Positions 17,898 through 26,614 of a stretch of 64,000 nt of DNA are shown in pieces. Within the stretch, counting starts at the first letter, position 1. Each line of letters begins with the position of its first letter. The position numbers and the translations under genes were made by a program. The notes beneath the pieces are model-generated. The model searched no databases, was not told where the DNA came from, and was given only the letters and a program-made list of their open reading frames with translations. The stretch spans positions 1 through 64,000 of the forward strand of contig NZ_JACXZC010000006.1 of the NCBI RefSeq assembly GCF_020281205.1, in the 5' to 3' direction. Origin of the DNA: Empedobacter stercoris (GTDB lineage Bacteria > Bacteroidota > Bacteroidia > Flavobacteriales > Weeksellaceae).

Positions 17898-17920
17898 ACA
17901 AAAGTGTTTGTTCAGTTCAA

Positions 17921-17947
17921 CAAATATAGAAAAGGTTTTTTAGCCAA
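17921..17947 (-). promoter_or_regulatory. accA promoter (TTG-N16-TATATTTG)
   Basis: On the minus strand, -7 element TATATTTG (17921-17928) with TTG 16 bases upstream (17945-17947), matching the Bacteroidota sigma consensus. Confidence 0.55.
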
Positions 17948-18006
17948 TTATAAATAAATGTAGAATGTTTTTGATATTTTTTACAATTCATTCAATTTCA
18001 AAAGAT

Positions 18007-18037
18007 AAAAGCGTCTACAAGATGAGTGGACGCTTTT
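18007..18037 (-). terminator. Thiolase gene terminator
   Basis: Stem AAAAGCGTC (18007-18015) and GACGCTTTT (18029-18037) downstream of the thiolase stop. Confidence 0.7.
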
Positions 18038-18055
18038 AGTTTGGTATATTGAATT

Positions 18056-19234
18056 TTACATTTTTTCGATAATCATGGCTGAAGCTCCACCGCCACCATT
18101 ACAGATAGCTGCTCCACCAATTTTACCTCCGTTTTGTTCTAAAACGTTTAATAAGGTAACTAAAATACGAGATCCAGAGTTTCCAAGTGGATGACCAATA
18201 GAAACAGCACCTCCATTAACATTGACTTTAGAAGCGTCTAAGTTTAAAATTTTAGTATTAGCGATTCCAACGACTGAAAAAGCTTCGTTAAATTCCCAAA
18301 AATCAACATCAGTTGCAGACATATTTGCTTTTTTCAATAACTTCTCAACCGCTTTCGCTGGTGCAGTCGTAAATTTTGAAGGTTCTTGAGAAGCGTCAGC
18401 GTAAGCAATTACTTTAGCTAAAGGTTTTATTCCTAATTCATTTGCTTTGTCTAAAGACATTAAAACTAAAGCAGAAGCTCCATCATTAATCGTTGACGCA
18501 TTGGCCGCAGTTACAGTACCTTCTTTAGAAAAAACAGCACGTAAACCTGGAACTTTGTCAAAGTTTACATTTTTATACTCTTCATCTTCTTTAAAAATAA
18601 CTGGCTCTCCTTTGCGTTGAGGAATTTCTACAGGAACAACTTCATTGTCAAATTTACCCGCAGCCCAAGCAGCAGCCGATTTTTTATAAGAATTAATGGC
18701 AAATTCGTCTTGTTCTTCACGAGAAATATTAAATTCAGTTGCACAAGTATCTCCAAAAAGACCCATCATTTCTTTGCTATAATAATCTTGTAGTCCATCA
18801 TTTACAATGCCATCTAATAAAACGGTATTTCCGTATTTATTACCTGTTCTTGCATTTGGTGAATAAAAAGGAACCATCGACATGTTTTCCATTCCTCCAG
18901 CGACTACAATCTCTGCATCACCCAAACGAATTGCTTGTGTTGCAAACATAACAGCTTTCATTCCTGAAGCACATACTTTATTTACGGTTGTTGCAGGAAT
19001 TGTATTTGGTAAACCTGCTTTTATCATGGCTTGTTTAGCAGGAGCTTGTCCTTCTCCAGCTTGCAAAACATTCCCCATGTATACTTCATCAACCAAAGAA
19101 CCATCAAGGTTAATTTTATTTAAAGCGCCTTTAATCGCTGTTGCACCTAAATCTGTAGCAGGAACATTTGATAAACTTCCTAAAAAAGATCCCATTGCTG
19201 TACGAACAGCTGAAACTATTACGACTTCTTTCAT
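18056..19234 (-). CDS. Acetyl-CoA C-acetyltransferase (thiolase)
   Basis: 392 residues. All thiolase signatures are present: nucleophile Cys88 in NKVCASGMKAV, GGMENMS, GHPLGNSG with the catalytic His, and CNGGGGASA with the second Cys near the C-terminus. It interconverts two acetyl-CoA with acetoacetyl-CoA, or cleaves 3-ketoacyl-CoA; biosynthetic versus degradative use cannot be told apart here. Transcribed alone. Confidence 0.93.
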   Translation of the reverse strand: MKEVVIVSAVRTAMGSFLGSLSNVPATDLGATAIKGALNKINLDGSLVDEVYMGNVLQAGEGQAPAKQAMIKAGLPNTIPATTVNKVCASGMKAVMFATQAIRLGDAEIVVAGGMENMSMVPFYSPNARTGNKYGNTVLLDGIVNDGLQDYYSKEMMGLFGDTCATEFNISREEQDEFAINSYKKSAAAWAAGKFDNEVVPVEIPQRKGEPVIFKEDEEYKNVNFDKVPGLRAVFSKEGTVTAANASTINDGASALVLMSLDKANELGIKPLAKVIAYADASQEPSKFTTAPAKAVEKLLKKANMSATDVDFWEFNEAFSVVGIANTKILNLDASKVNVNGGAVSIGHPLGNSGSRILVTLLNVLEQNGGKIGGAAICNGGGGASAMIIEKM

Positions 19235-19305
19235 TTAATTGTGATTTGTTGTTTTTATTATAATAACTTATATAATGCAAGATATAAAAATTATAGTAGT
19301 ATTAA

Positions 19306-19338
19306 TTTGATTTACTCTTTAAAGATTTTCTAAATTTG
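19306..19338 (+). promoter_or_regulatory. M28 peptidase promoter (TTTG-N21-TAAATTTG)
   Basis: TTTG at 19306-19309 and TAAATTTG at 19331-19338, a strong match to the Bacteroidota promoter; the leader is about 75 bases. Confidence 0.6.
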
Positions 19339-19419
19339 TTAACGAGTTACTATAGATAGTTGTTGTTTTTTATTAAAATGATAATTGAGTTTGTGTTGAA
19401 TGTTTTTTTTTAAAAGAAT

Positions 19420-20733
19420 ATGAATCAAATGATGATGAAAAAAATAATACTTTTTGGATTGATTTCTTGTTTTACAGTTGCGATAGCTAAAGCTCAATCG
19501 TTTGACCAAAACTATTTTAAAACAGTTTTAGATTCACTTACTTCAAAATCTTTTGCTGGACGTGGTTATATAGAAGATGGAATGAGGAATGCGGGTATTT
19601 ATATACAAAACGAATTTCAAAAAAATGGACTAAAATCATTTTCTTCGGATTATCATCAAACATTCACTTTTCCGATTAATGTAATTAAAGATGCAAAGTT
19701 GAAAATAAATGGAAAAGAGTTAAAATATGGGATTGATTTTATTGTGAAACCAAGCTCTAAGTCAATATCTAAAGTTGATTTACCCTTTTATATATTTGAT
19801 ACAGTTGCATATATCGCATCTTTTCAATCTAAAGAAAAGACAAGAAGTTTTATTATAAAGGATAATCAAAATCAAAAAGAGAAACACATTATTTTGCCTC
19901 CATTACAAACAAAAGTTGATTCTATTCAGCAATATTACAAACAATGGGCGAATATTTATGAAAAAGATAACAACCAACATCGGGCTATTTTTAGATTTAC
20001 TTCGGATAAACTAACTGCAAGTCTAAGTCAAAGAAGATCTTCGGTTTCAGAATTTATTATTTCGGATAATTACTTTACAAAAAACTTAAAAATAAACGAT
20101 TTTTTTATTGAATCAGAATTGAATAATTCTTTCGAGGCAAATAATATAATTGGGTATATAGAAGGAAAGAACAACGATAGTGTAGTTGTAATTTCTGCGC
20201 ACTATGATCATTTAGGAAAAGTGGGGTCTACAATTTTTCCAGGAGCAAGTGATAATGCAAGTGGAACTGCAATGATGATGACGTTAATGAAGTATTATTC
20301 ACAACATCAACCCAAATATAAAACCGTTTTTATGGCTTTTGCAGGCGAAGAAGCAGGTATTTTAGGTGCAGATTATTATGTTAATCATCCATTATTTTCT
20401 TTGAACCGAATCAAGTTTTTAATTAATTTGGATATTATGGGAGCTGGCGAGCAGGGGGTTCAAGTGGTGAATGGTAAGATATTTTTGAAGGAGTTTCAAC
20501 AATTAGTAAAAATAAATTCCAAAAATAATTATCTTAGAGAAATAAAAACAAGAGGAGAGGCATGTAATTCTGATCATTGCTCGTTTTATATGAAAGGTGT
20601 TCCGTCTTTTTTTATTTATACATTAGGAGGAAAAGGTTTTTATCATGATCCTTATGATACACCCGAAAATTTAGATTTAAGTTATTCTGAAAAAGTCTAT
20701 AATTTACTGAGAGATTTTATAGAACAGCTATAA
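19420..20733 (+). CDS. Secreted M28-family zinc aminopeptidase
   Basis: 437 residues with a signal peptide (cleavage near KAQS). The M28 metal-site motifs appear in order: SAHYDHLGK, GASDNASG, FAGEEAG and NSDHCSFY. A long N-terminal region of about 230 residues precedes them. It hydrolyses N-terminal residues or small peptides outside the inner membrane. It stands alone; the hairpin after it may end transcription. Confidence 0.9.
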   Translation: MNQMMMKKIILFGLISCFTVAIAKAQSFDQNYFKTVLDSLTSKSFAGRGYIEDGMRNAGIYIQNEFQKNGLKSFSSDYHQTFTFPINVIKDAKLKINGKELKYGIDFIVKPSSKSISKVDLPFYIFDTVAYIASFQSKEKTRSFIIKDNQNQKEKHIILPPLQTKVDSIQQYYKQWANIYEKDNNQHRAIFRFTSDKLTASLSQRRSSVSEFIISDNYFTKNLKINDFFIESELNNSFEANNIIGYIEGKNNDSVVVISAHYDHLGKVGSTIFPGASDNASGTAMMMTLMKYYSQHQPKYKTVFMAFAGEEAGILGADYYVNHPLFSLNRIKFLINLDIMGAGEQGVQVVNGKIFLKEFQQLVKINSKNNYLREIKTRGEACNSDHCSFYMKGVPSFFIYTLGGKGFYHDPYDTPENLDLSYSEKVYNLLRDFIEQL

Positions 20734-20738
20734 AAAAA

Positions 20739-20763
20739 TAATCCGTTCTATAAGAACGGATTA
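20739..20763. terminator. Hairpin after M28 gene
   Basis: Perfect 11-base stem TAATCCGTTCT/AGAACGGATTA with loop ATA. The T-run is on the minus-strand side, so plus-strand termination is uncertain. Confidence 0.5.
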
Positions 20764-21190
20764 CTAACCAACCTAAACTACTATAAAAAACTCTAAAAAG
20801 TAAAAAAGAGTGCGAGTAATTTCAAACTTCATAAATCCATTTCCTTATACTCGTTTGTCCTCTTTGTTTTACTATCTATGAATAAATTATTTGACACTGC
20901 AAATGTCCTACTTTTATGTGTTATTTGAAAAAATAGTTAAAGTTTTTATTTATACTATATATAGATAAAAACTATACTAATTATTTGTAATTGATTATAT
21001 GTTTTTAAAGTAAATAGTTAGCTTTTATTAATACACTGTAAGAGAAAAATTAAAAAGCTTTATTTTAACGATAGCTTAACTATTTAATCACATTACAATG
21101 AAGAAATAATACGAATTAGAATCTTTGTGTTAATTTTGATTTCATTTTAACAGCCTAATAAAGGTAAATAAATTTTAATCAAAAAACAGA
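20764..21190. other. Long AT-rich gap with a weak inverted repeat
   Basis: No ORF is supported here. The only structure seen is a long-range stem CGAGTA (20812-20817) with TACTCG near 20865, possibly extended by AAGAG/CTCTT, and a -7 element TAATTTTG at 21131-21138 for the next gene. Confidence 0.3.
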
Positions 21191-21763
21191 ATGAGACTAT
21201 TTTTATTCATCTTAACCTTTAACTTATTCTTATCAGTTGATGCGCAAATTATTAATCCAGATCAAATACGAACGACGATTTATGATACTATTTTGCAGGA
21301 TATCCAAAAACAAAGTTTGGCTTTTCCGAATAAAATAATTGTAATTGATCCAACAATTAATAAATTCCAAGACTTAAAAATGGATGAATTTGGTTTGCAA
21401 TTAGATGGGGCGAAGTACGATCAAAATTTATCTTTTTGTACTAAATTATCTCCCTATAAATGTGTCACAAAATTTGAAATAGATCACTATACAATTACAA
21501 ATGTTTATAAGAATGAATCGGATGCTTTGTACCCAGATTTTTATGGAATTTACGCACCGATTGATTCATGGTATAATTTGGTTTATTATGCTGCAGTAGC
21601 ACATTTTGAGAAAGATAGGAAGTTTCAGTTTAATGTCTTAATCCCAGTTCGAAATGTACAAATGAAGAATAAAATCATGCATGATAAAATGTTCTTTTAT
21701 AACTTTTTATTTGATGAAAGTTTTAAGATATTAAAATTTGAAAAATTATTCTTAAAATCTTAA
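21191..21763 (+). CDS. Hypothetical secreted protein (190 aa)
   Basis: 190 residues with a clear signal peptide (LFLFILTFNLFLSVDAQ). The mature part is mixed alpha/beta with no domain I recognise. A TAATTTTG -7 element lies about 50 bases upstream. Followed 49 bases later by another unknown gene. It is probably a lineage-specific periplasmic or outer-surface protein. No function assigned. Confidence 0.65.
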   Translation: MRLFLFILTFNLFLSVDAQIINPDQIRTTIYDTILQDIQKQSLAFPNKIIVIDPTINKFQDLKMDEFGLQLDGAKYDQNLSFCTKLSPYKCVTKFEIDHYTITNVYKNESDALYPDFYGIYAPIDSWYNLVYYAAVAHFEKDRKFQFNVLIPVRNVQMKNKIMHDKMFFYNFLFDESFKILKFEKLFLKS

Positions 21764-21812
21764 AATTCAAGAAAAAAAAATGTAAATTAGCTGTACTTTA
21801 ATTTTCTATTTC

Positions 21813-22328
21813 ATGTTAAATGTTAGTGCTTATATAGACGAACTTTTACAGCTTTCAAAAGGTAGTTTACGAATTTGCCGAATGAATTGGTGGCTTTTGA
21901 AATATGAAGATGAATTTGAAAAAGCGATTGACGAAACAAGTTGTAAAAAGTGGCAAAGATGGTTTTACAATGGCGAACATCCTTATCCATGTGTTTGTCC
22001 GAAAAGAGAAAAGTTATGTGCTTTTATAGATTTGTATCGTGAATTAGATCGGTTAACACAAGTACAACGATTAGAGAATTTTTTTCAAGATTATTTTCAG
22101 AAGTTTGAATTAATTAAAGACTCTACAGAGTTATTGAAAAATTGGATGAATGAGATTAGACCGACGATTTCTTCTATTTATTTGTTGTTGGATAAAAATG
22201 ACAATTTAAAAATTAGATTTTACAATTCTGATCCAATTTTAGAAGTGAATATCAATAAAAGTGATTATAAATACACCTTGTTGTGTTTGGATATATTTAA
22301 CTACAATATGTACGTAAAAGGTATGTAA
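21813..22328 (+). CDS. Hypothetical cytoplasmic protein (171 aa)
   Basis: 171 residues, no signal peptide. It is Trp- and Cys-rich in the first third (MNWWLLKYEDEF, CKKWQRWFY, CVCPKREKLC), so a metal site is possible. I do not recognise a family. It ends at a strong hairpin shared with the convergent oxygenase gene. Confidence 0.6.
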   Translation: MLNVSAYIDELLQLSKGSLRICRMNWWLLKYEDEFEKAIDETSCKKWQRWFYNGEHPYPCVCPKREKLCAFIDLYRELDRLTQVQRLENFFQDYFQKFELIKDSTELLKNWMNEIRPTISSIYLLLDKNDNLKIRFYNSDPILEVNINKSDYKYTLLCLDIFNYNMYVKGM

Positions 22329-22332
22329 AAAG

Positions 22333-22361
22333 AAAGAGAGTTGAAAAAATCAACTCTCTTT
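22333..22361. terminator. Bidirectional terminator hairpin
   Basis: 12-base stem AAAGAGAGTTGA (22333-22344) and complement (22350-22361), then T residues. Confidence 0.85.
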
Positions 22362-22387
22362 TTTTGAAATAATAGATTAAATATGGT

Positions 22388-23341
22388 TTATTTAATTAAA
22401 CCAATTTCTTTTAAACGCTGAGTTAAAAAATCTCCAGCAGTAATATCTTCAAATTGTTTTGGATTTTCCTCTGTTATACAATTATCTAAAACAGATAAAT
22501 CCATATCAGAAACTGGATGCATAAAGAAAGGTATAGAAAAACGAGATGTTCCCCATAGTTCTTTCTCAGGATTCACCACTTGATGAATAGTAGATTTTAA
22601 TCTGTTGTTTGTATGACGAGATAACATATCACCAACATTAATAACTAATTCGTCGTCAGCGGCAATTGCGTCAACCCAAGTTCCGTCGTGACGTTGAACT
22701 TGTAATCCACGACCTTGAGCGCCCATTAATAACGTAATCAAGTTGATGTCACCGTGAGCGCCTGCACGAACAGCATCCTTAGGTTCTTCTGTGATAGGAG
22801 GATAGTGAATTGCTCTTAGAATAGAATTTCCGTTTTTTACTTTATCATCAAAATAAAACTCATCTAAATCTAAGAATAAGGCCAAAGCACGCAATACGTA
22901 AACTCCAGTTTTTTCTAATTGTAGGTATGTTTCTTCTCCATAAGTATTAAAACCAGGAACTTCATTTACCTTCACGTTTTCTGGATAATTGTATTTCGCT
23001 TTATCTTCTTCAGTTAAATACTGTCCAAAATGCCAAAATTCTTTCAAATCACCAACAGTTCTACCTTTAGCATGTTCGTTTCCGAAAGCCGTATAACCAC
23101 GTTGACCACCAATGCCTTTTACGATATAACTTTGTTTAGTTTCTGTAGGTAAAGCGTAAAATTCGCGAACGCTTTTATATAAATTTTCAACTAATTCGTC
23201 AGATAAAAAATGTCCTTTCAAAGCAACGAATCCTATTTCTTCATATGCTTGACCAATTTCGTTGACAAATTTTTGTTTTCTTGCAGGATCATCAGATAAA
23301 AAGTCTGCTAAATTAACCGATGGAATTCCGTTTTGTGACAT
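22388..23341 (-). CDS. 2-oxoglutarate/Fe(II)-dependent oxygenase, isopenicillin N synthase family
   Basis: 317 residues. The N-terminal part (IPSVNLADFLSDD, YEEIGFVALKGH) is the DIOX_N fold. The Fe ligands appear as AGAHGDINLITLL (His-x-Asp) and STIHQVV (His), followed by the co-substrate-binding RFSIPFF (Arg-x-Ser). It is a soluble enzyme whose substrate cannot be inferred; beta-lactam synthesis is not implied. A -7 element TACATTTG is at 23371-23378 on the minus strand. Confidence 0.88.
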   Translation of the reverse strand: MSQNGIPSVNLADFLSDDPARKQKFVNEIGQAYEEIGFVALKGHFLSDELVENLYKSVREFYALPTETKQSYIVKGIGGQRGYTAFGNEHAKGRTVGDLKEFWHFGQYLTEEDKAKYNYPENVKVNEVPGFNTYGEETYLQLEKTGVYVLRALALFLDLDEFYFDDKVKNGNSILRAIHYPPITEEPKDAVRAGAHGDINLITLLMGAQGRGLQVQRHDGTWVDAIAADDELVINVGDMLSRHTNNRLKSTIHQVVNPEKELWGTSRFSIPFFMHPVSDMDLSVLDNCITEENPKQFEDITAGDFLTQRLKEIGLIK

Positions 23342-23370
23342 TTATATTTTCTTTTATAAAATTTCTTTTG

Positions 23371-23378
23371 CAAATGTA
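23371..23378 (-). promoter_or_regulatory. -7 element of the oxygenase gene
   Basis: TACATTTG on the minus strand matches TAnnTTTG, about 30 bases before the start codon. The rest of 23379-23629 is AT-rich with nothing supported. Confidence 0.5.
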
Positions 23379-23629
23379 GGACAAAGATTTGTTTTGTGAA
23401 TAATATTGTTAATAACTTTTTTGTGTAAGTATTGTATTGATGGGGAATTAGATAGTTATTCGTTTTTTATTTTATTAAACAATTGTAAATCAGTTATTAT
23501 AAAGACTATTGGTGTGATTTTATTTCTTTAAGAATATATCAATTATATATATCGTGTTTTAAATTGTAATAAATATAATTGATTACATTGATTTGATGTT
23601 TTGATTATTTTAGTTAAATATAAAATATA

Positions 23630-24056
23630 ATGAAACTACTATTTATACTATTGCTATTTAGCTCTGTTTTATTTGGACAAGAAATAGAAAAGCTGTAATG
23701 TTAATTTACCCTGGATGTGAAAAATATGAGAAGAAAGGTGTACAGAAATTAGCAGACTGCTTTAGTAAATATTTTAATAAACAACTATTGTTTGAAGTAG
23801 AACAGGTTTTAAAAAGTAATGATTTAACAATTAATGAAATAAATGTTAATACAAAGGTTAAATTCAAAATAAGTAAAGAAGGCGAGTTTCAAGATTTAGA
23901 AATAATTGGAACTGATTCAGAGAAGTTTCTTCTTACAAAGCTTTTGTAAATTATGTTGTAAAATTGAAAAAAGATAATAAGAAAATAATTCCTGCTCTTA
24001 CTGAAAGAGGAGAAGCAGCAAGCTTGAATTTTAATATACCATTTAAAAATTATTAA
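23630..24056 (+). pseudogene. Frameshifted small secreted TonB-C-like protein
   Basis: Three pieces in different frames join into one small exported protein. Piece 1 starts at 23630 with a signal peptide (MKLLFILLLFSSVLFGQ) and stops at 23695-23697. Piece 2 (about 23683-23949) carries VMLIYPGCEKYEKKG and a beta-rich core. Piece 3 (about 23935-24056) reads AFVNYVVKLKKDNKKI and ends NFNIPFKNY. PGCE and the final IPF-type strand resemble flavobacterial TonB-C-related proteins. Two frameshifts make it very probably non-functional. Confidence 0.7.
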
Positions 24057-24076
24057 TCAATATGTGTTTTTTTTAG

Positions 24077-24118
24077 TTTAATTATTGCTTGATCTTATTT
24101 AATTATTGCTTGATCTTA
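24077..24118. repeat. Tandem 21-base duplication
   Basis: Two exact head-to-tail copies of a 21-base unit beginning TTTAATTATTGC (24077-24097 and 24098-24118), right after the pseudogene. Confidence 0.9.
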
Positions 24119-24160
24119 TTTAAACCTAAACCTAATTTCATCACGAGTAGATATCATTAG

Positions 24161-24168
24161 TATATTTG
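24161..24168 (+). promoter_or_regulatory. hemF -7 promoter element
   Basis: TATATTTG matches TAnnTTTG, 11 bases before the hemF ATG, so the transcript has almost no leader. Confidence 0.55.
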
Positions 24169-24179
24169 CAAAAATAATT

Positions 24180-25085
24180 ATGATGAAAGATCAATTTTTC
24201 CAATATATACAAGATCTTCAAAAGAAGATTATTGCTCAGTTAGAAGCAGTAGATGGTAAAGCAAAATTTATAAAAGACGAATGGCATCGCGAAGAAGGAG
24301 GTGGAGGTCTTTCTTGTGTTTTAACTGACGGAGCTGTTTTTGAGAAAGCTGGTGTTAATATCTCGAAAGTTTATGGAGAATTACCAGAAACAATGCAAAA
24401 AGCGCTAAATGTTTCATCAGGTAAATTTTTTGCTTGTGGATTGAGTTTGGTTATTCATCCAACAAGTCCACATATTCCAACAACACATGCTAATTGGAGA
24501 TATTTCGAAATGTATGATCAAGATGGAAATGTTGTAGATCAATGGTTTGGCGGAGGTCAAGATTTGACACCTTATTATTTAGATGAAAATGATGTTATTC
24601 ATTGGCATTCGGTTTGTAAAAAAAGTTGTGATGCACATAATGATTTATTTTATCCTAAATATAAACAAGAATGTGATAAATACTTTTGGAATACGCATCG
24701 CGAAGAAGCAAGAGGAGTGGGTGGTTTGTTTTTTGACTACTTAAAACCAACCGAAGAAATGCCTGTTGAAAAATGGTATGATTTTGTGACGGAAGTCGGA
24801 AATTCTTTTTTAGAAGCTTATTTGCCAATTGTTGAAAAACATAAGTATGACGAATATACTGCCGCTCAAAAAGAGTGGCAAGAAATAAGGAGAGGTCGTT
24901 ATGTTGAATTTAATTTAATTCATGACAGAGGTACTTTGTTTGGCTTAAAAACAAATGGTAGAATTGAATCTATTTTAATGAGTTTACCGAAACACGTACA
25001 ATGGCATTATAATCATCAGCCTGAAACAGATTCACCAGAAGCTAAATTACTTGATGTATTAATGCATCCAAAAGAATGGATTTAA
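24180..25085 (+). CDS. hemF: Oxygen-dependent coproporphyrinogen III oxidase
   Basis: 301 residues, typical HemF length. Signatures include EEGGGGLSCVLTDG, NWRYFEMYD, WFGGGQDLTPYYL and FNLIHDRGTLFGLKTNGR. It decarboxylates coproporphyrinogen III to protoporphyrinogen IX using O2 in haem synthesis, consistent with an aerobic lifestyle. It has its own promoter and ends at a strong hairpin shared with rtcB. Confidence 0.96.
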   Translation: MMKDQFFQYIQDLQKKIIAQLEAVDGKAKFIKDEWHREEGGGGLSCVLTDGAVFEKAGVNISKVYGELPETMQKALNVSSGKFFACGLSLVIHPTSPHIPTTHANWRYFEMYDQDGNVVDQWFGGGQDLTPYYLDENDVIHWHSVCKKSCDAHNDLFYPKYKQECDKYFWNTHREEARGVGGLFFDYLKPTEEMPVEKWYDFVTEVGNSFLEAYLPIVEKHKYDEYTAAQKEWQEIRRGRYVEFNLIHDRGTLFGLKTNGRIESILMSLPKHVQWHYNHQPETDSPEAKLLDVLMHPKEWI

Positions 25086-25100
25086 TCTTTTAGACTATAC

Positions 25101-25130
25101 AAAGCCTGAACAAATTTGTTCAGGCTTTTC
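25101..25130. terminator. Bidirectional terminator, hemF/rtcB
   Basis: Palindrome AAGCCTGAAC-AAATTT-GTTCAGGCTT (25102-25127) followed by T residues, between convergent genes. Confidence 0.88.
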
Positions 25131-25132
25131 AT

Positions 25133-26575
25133 TTAATCTTCTCTTGAGCCGTCATCAGCCATTCGGACCATTTTTGGTGTAAATATCGCCACAACATCAA
25201 CTAAATCTTGTTGAGCAGCCATTACTTCGTGAATATCTTTGTATGCCATTGGGGCTTCGTCTTTTCCACCGCCAATTAATGTAATTCCAAAATCGTTTAA
25301 ATAATCATTTATCTTGTGTTGAGACAATGATTTTATCGCTTGTGTTCTGCTCATTTGTCGACCAGCTCCATGCGAAGCCGAATGAATCGAATTTTCTTCA
25401 CCTTTTCCTCGAACCAAAAATCCTGGCGCAGTCATCGAACCTGGAATAATTCCCATCACATCTTTAGCAGCTGGTGTAGCACCTTTTCGATGCACAATTA
25501 CTTCTTCATCATTGTGAATTTCTTTCCAAGCAAAATTATGATGATTTTCTACTTTCGCTAAAACTTCAGCACCAATTGATTTTGCGATTTTTTGATGAAT
25601 AATTTCGTGACAAGCCGAAGCATATTCACCCGCTAAATTCATCGAAATCCAGTATTCTTGACCTTCTGCAGAATCCAAATCCAAATAAGCTAAATTTTGT
25701 GCTTTATACGGAAGTTTACAAATTTCTTTAGCGATTTTAGTGTAATATCCAGCAATAGTAGCACCGAAGCCTCTCGATCCAGAATGTGTTAATAAAGCTA
25801 AATACGAATCTTTTTTGATGTTTAATTTCTCATCATCTTCTTTGAAATCGATCAAACCAAATTCTACAAAGTGGTTTCCACCACCAGAAGAACCTAATTG
25901 CGACCACGCTTTGTCTTTTAAATTCTGAATAAAAGTATTCGTTTCAAATTTTGTGTCATCCAAAACCTGATGTTCTGCTTTGTATTGACCATGAAATCCA
26001 TGGCCTGCACCAAATTTTGTGTTTTTTATCAACGTTTCTTTTAACGAATCGTGATGTTCAAAATAATGAGAAGCTGGTAAATCATAAATTGATAAAGCCA
26101 TTCTACAACCAATATCAACACCGACACCATAAGGAATAATCGCATTTTTTGTCGCTAAAACACCACCAATTGGTAAACCGTATCCTTGATGCGCATCTGG
26201 CATCAAAGCACCTGCAACAGTTACAGGTAATTTCATGGCCACTTTCATTTGTTCTAATGCACCATCTTCAATATTTTCTGCACCATAAATGTTGAAATCG
26301 TTAGGATTTTCTTTCAATTCAATTAAGTTTTCATCTTGTTTTGGCGAATGAATTCCATCAATAAAACCTTTTGCCAATGTTTTAAAAACTTTATCTTCTA
26401 AGAAATCTTGTGGCGAAGATAAAACTTGCACATATTTATCAAGCATTTCTGCTTTTGTGTAACCATTTCTTTTTTTGTTGATTTTTAAGGCGATTCCTAA
26501 TATTTCATTTTCAGGATAACCCAAGGCAATCAAATCATTTCCGTTAATTGGTTTATTATCTATTTTTTGTGACAT
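25133..26575 (-). CDS. rtcB: RNA-splicing/repair ligase RtcB
   Basis: 480 residues. The metal and guanylate site is intact: MPDAHQGYG (125-133), GVDIGCR with Asp154 and Cys157, GGGNHFVEFG with His235, HSGSRG with His264, HRKGATPA, and SASHGAGRQMSR with His402 as the predicted GMP-accepting residue. It joins RNA 2',3'-cyclic phosphate or 3'-phosphate ends to 5'-OH ends using GTP and Mn. It is 39 bases downstream of a slipin gene on the same strand. In bacteria RtcB usually serves RNA repair. No rtcA or archease is visible. Confidence 0.96.
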   Translation of the reverse strand: MSQKIDNKPINGNDLIALGYPENEILGIALKINKKRNGYTKAEMLDKYVQVLSSPQDFLEDKVFKTLAKGFIDGIHSPKQDENLIELKENPNDFNIYGAENIEDGALEQMKVAMKLPVTVAGALMPDAHQGYGLPIGGVLATKNAIIPYGVGVDIGCRMALSIYDLPASHYFEHHDSLKETLIKNTKFGAGHGFHGQYKAEHQVLDDTKFETNTFIQNLKDKAWSQLGSSGGGNHFVEFGLIDFKEDDEKLNIKKDSYLALLTHSGSRGFGATIAGYYTKIAKEICKLPYKAQNLAYLDLDSAEGQEYWISMNLAGEYASACHEIIHQKIAKSIGAEVLAKVENHHNFAWKEIHNDEEVIVHRKGATPAAKDVMGIIPGSMTAPGFLVRGKGEENSIHSASHGAGRQMSRTQAIKSLSQHKINDYLNDFGITLIGGGKDEAPMAYKDIHEVMAAQQDLVDVVAIFTPKMVRMADDGSRED

Positions 26576-26614
26576 TTTAATCTAAATTTAAACGTTTTTT
26601 TTATGTTTCGAATA

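Noticed and set aside
20739-20763. A firm plus-strand terminator for the M28 gene
   Set aside because: The stem is perfect but lacks a T-run on the plus-strand 3' side, so it is listed only as a hairpin.
24077-24118. A CRISPR array or satellite
   Set aside because: Only two copies, directly adjacent with no spacer.
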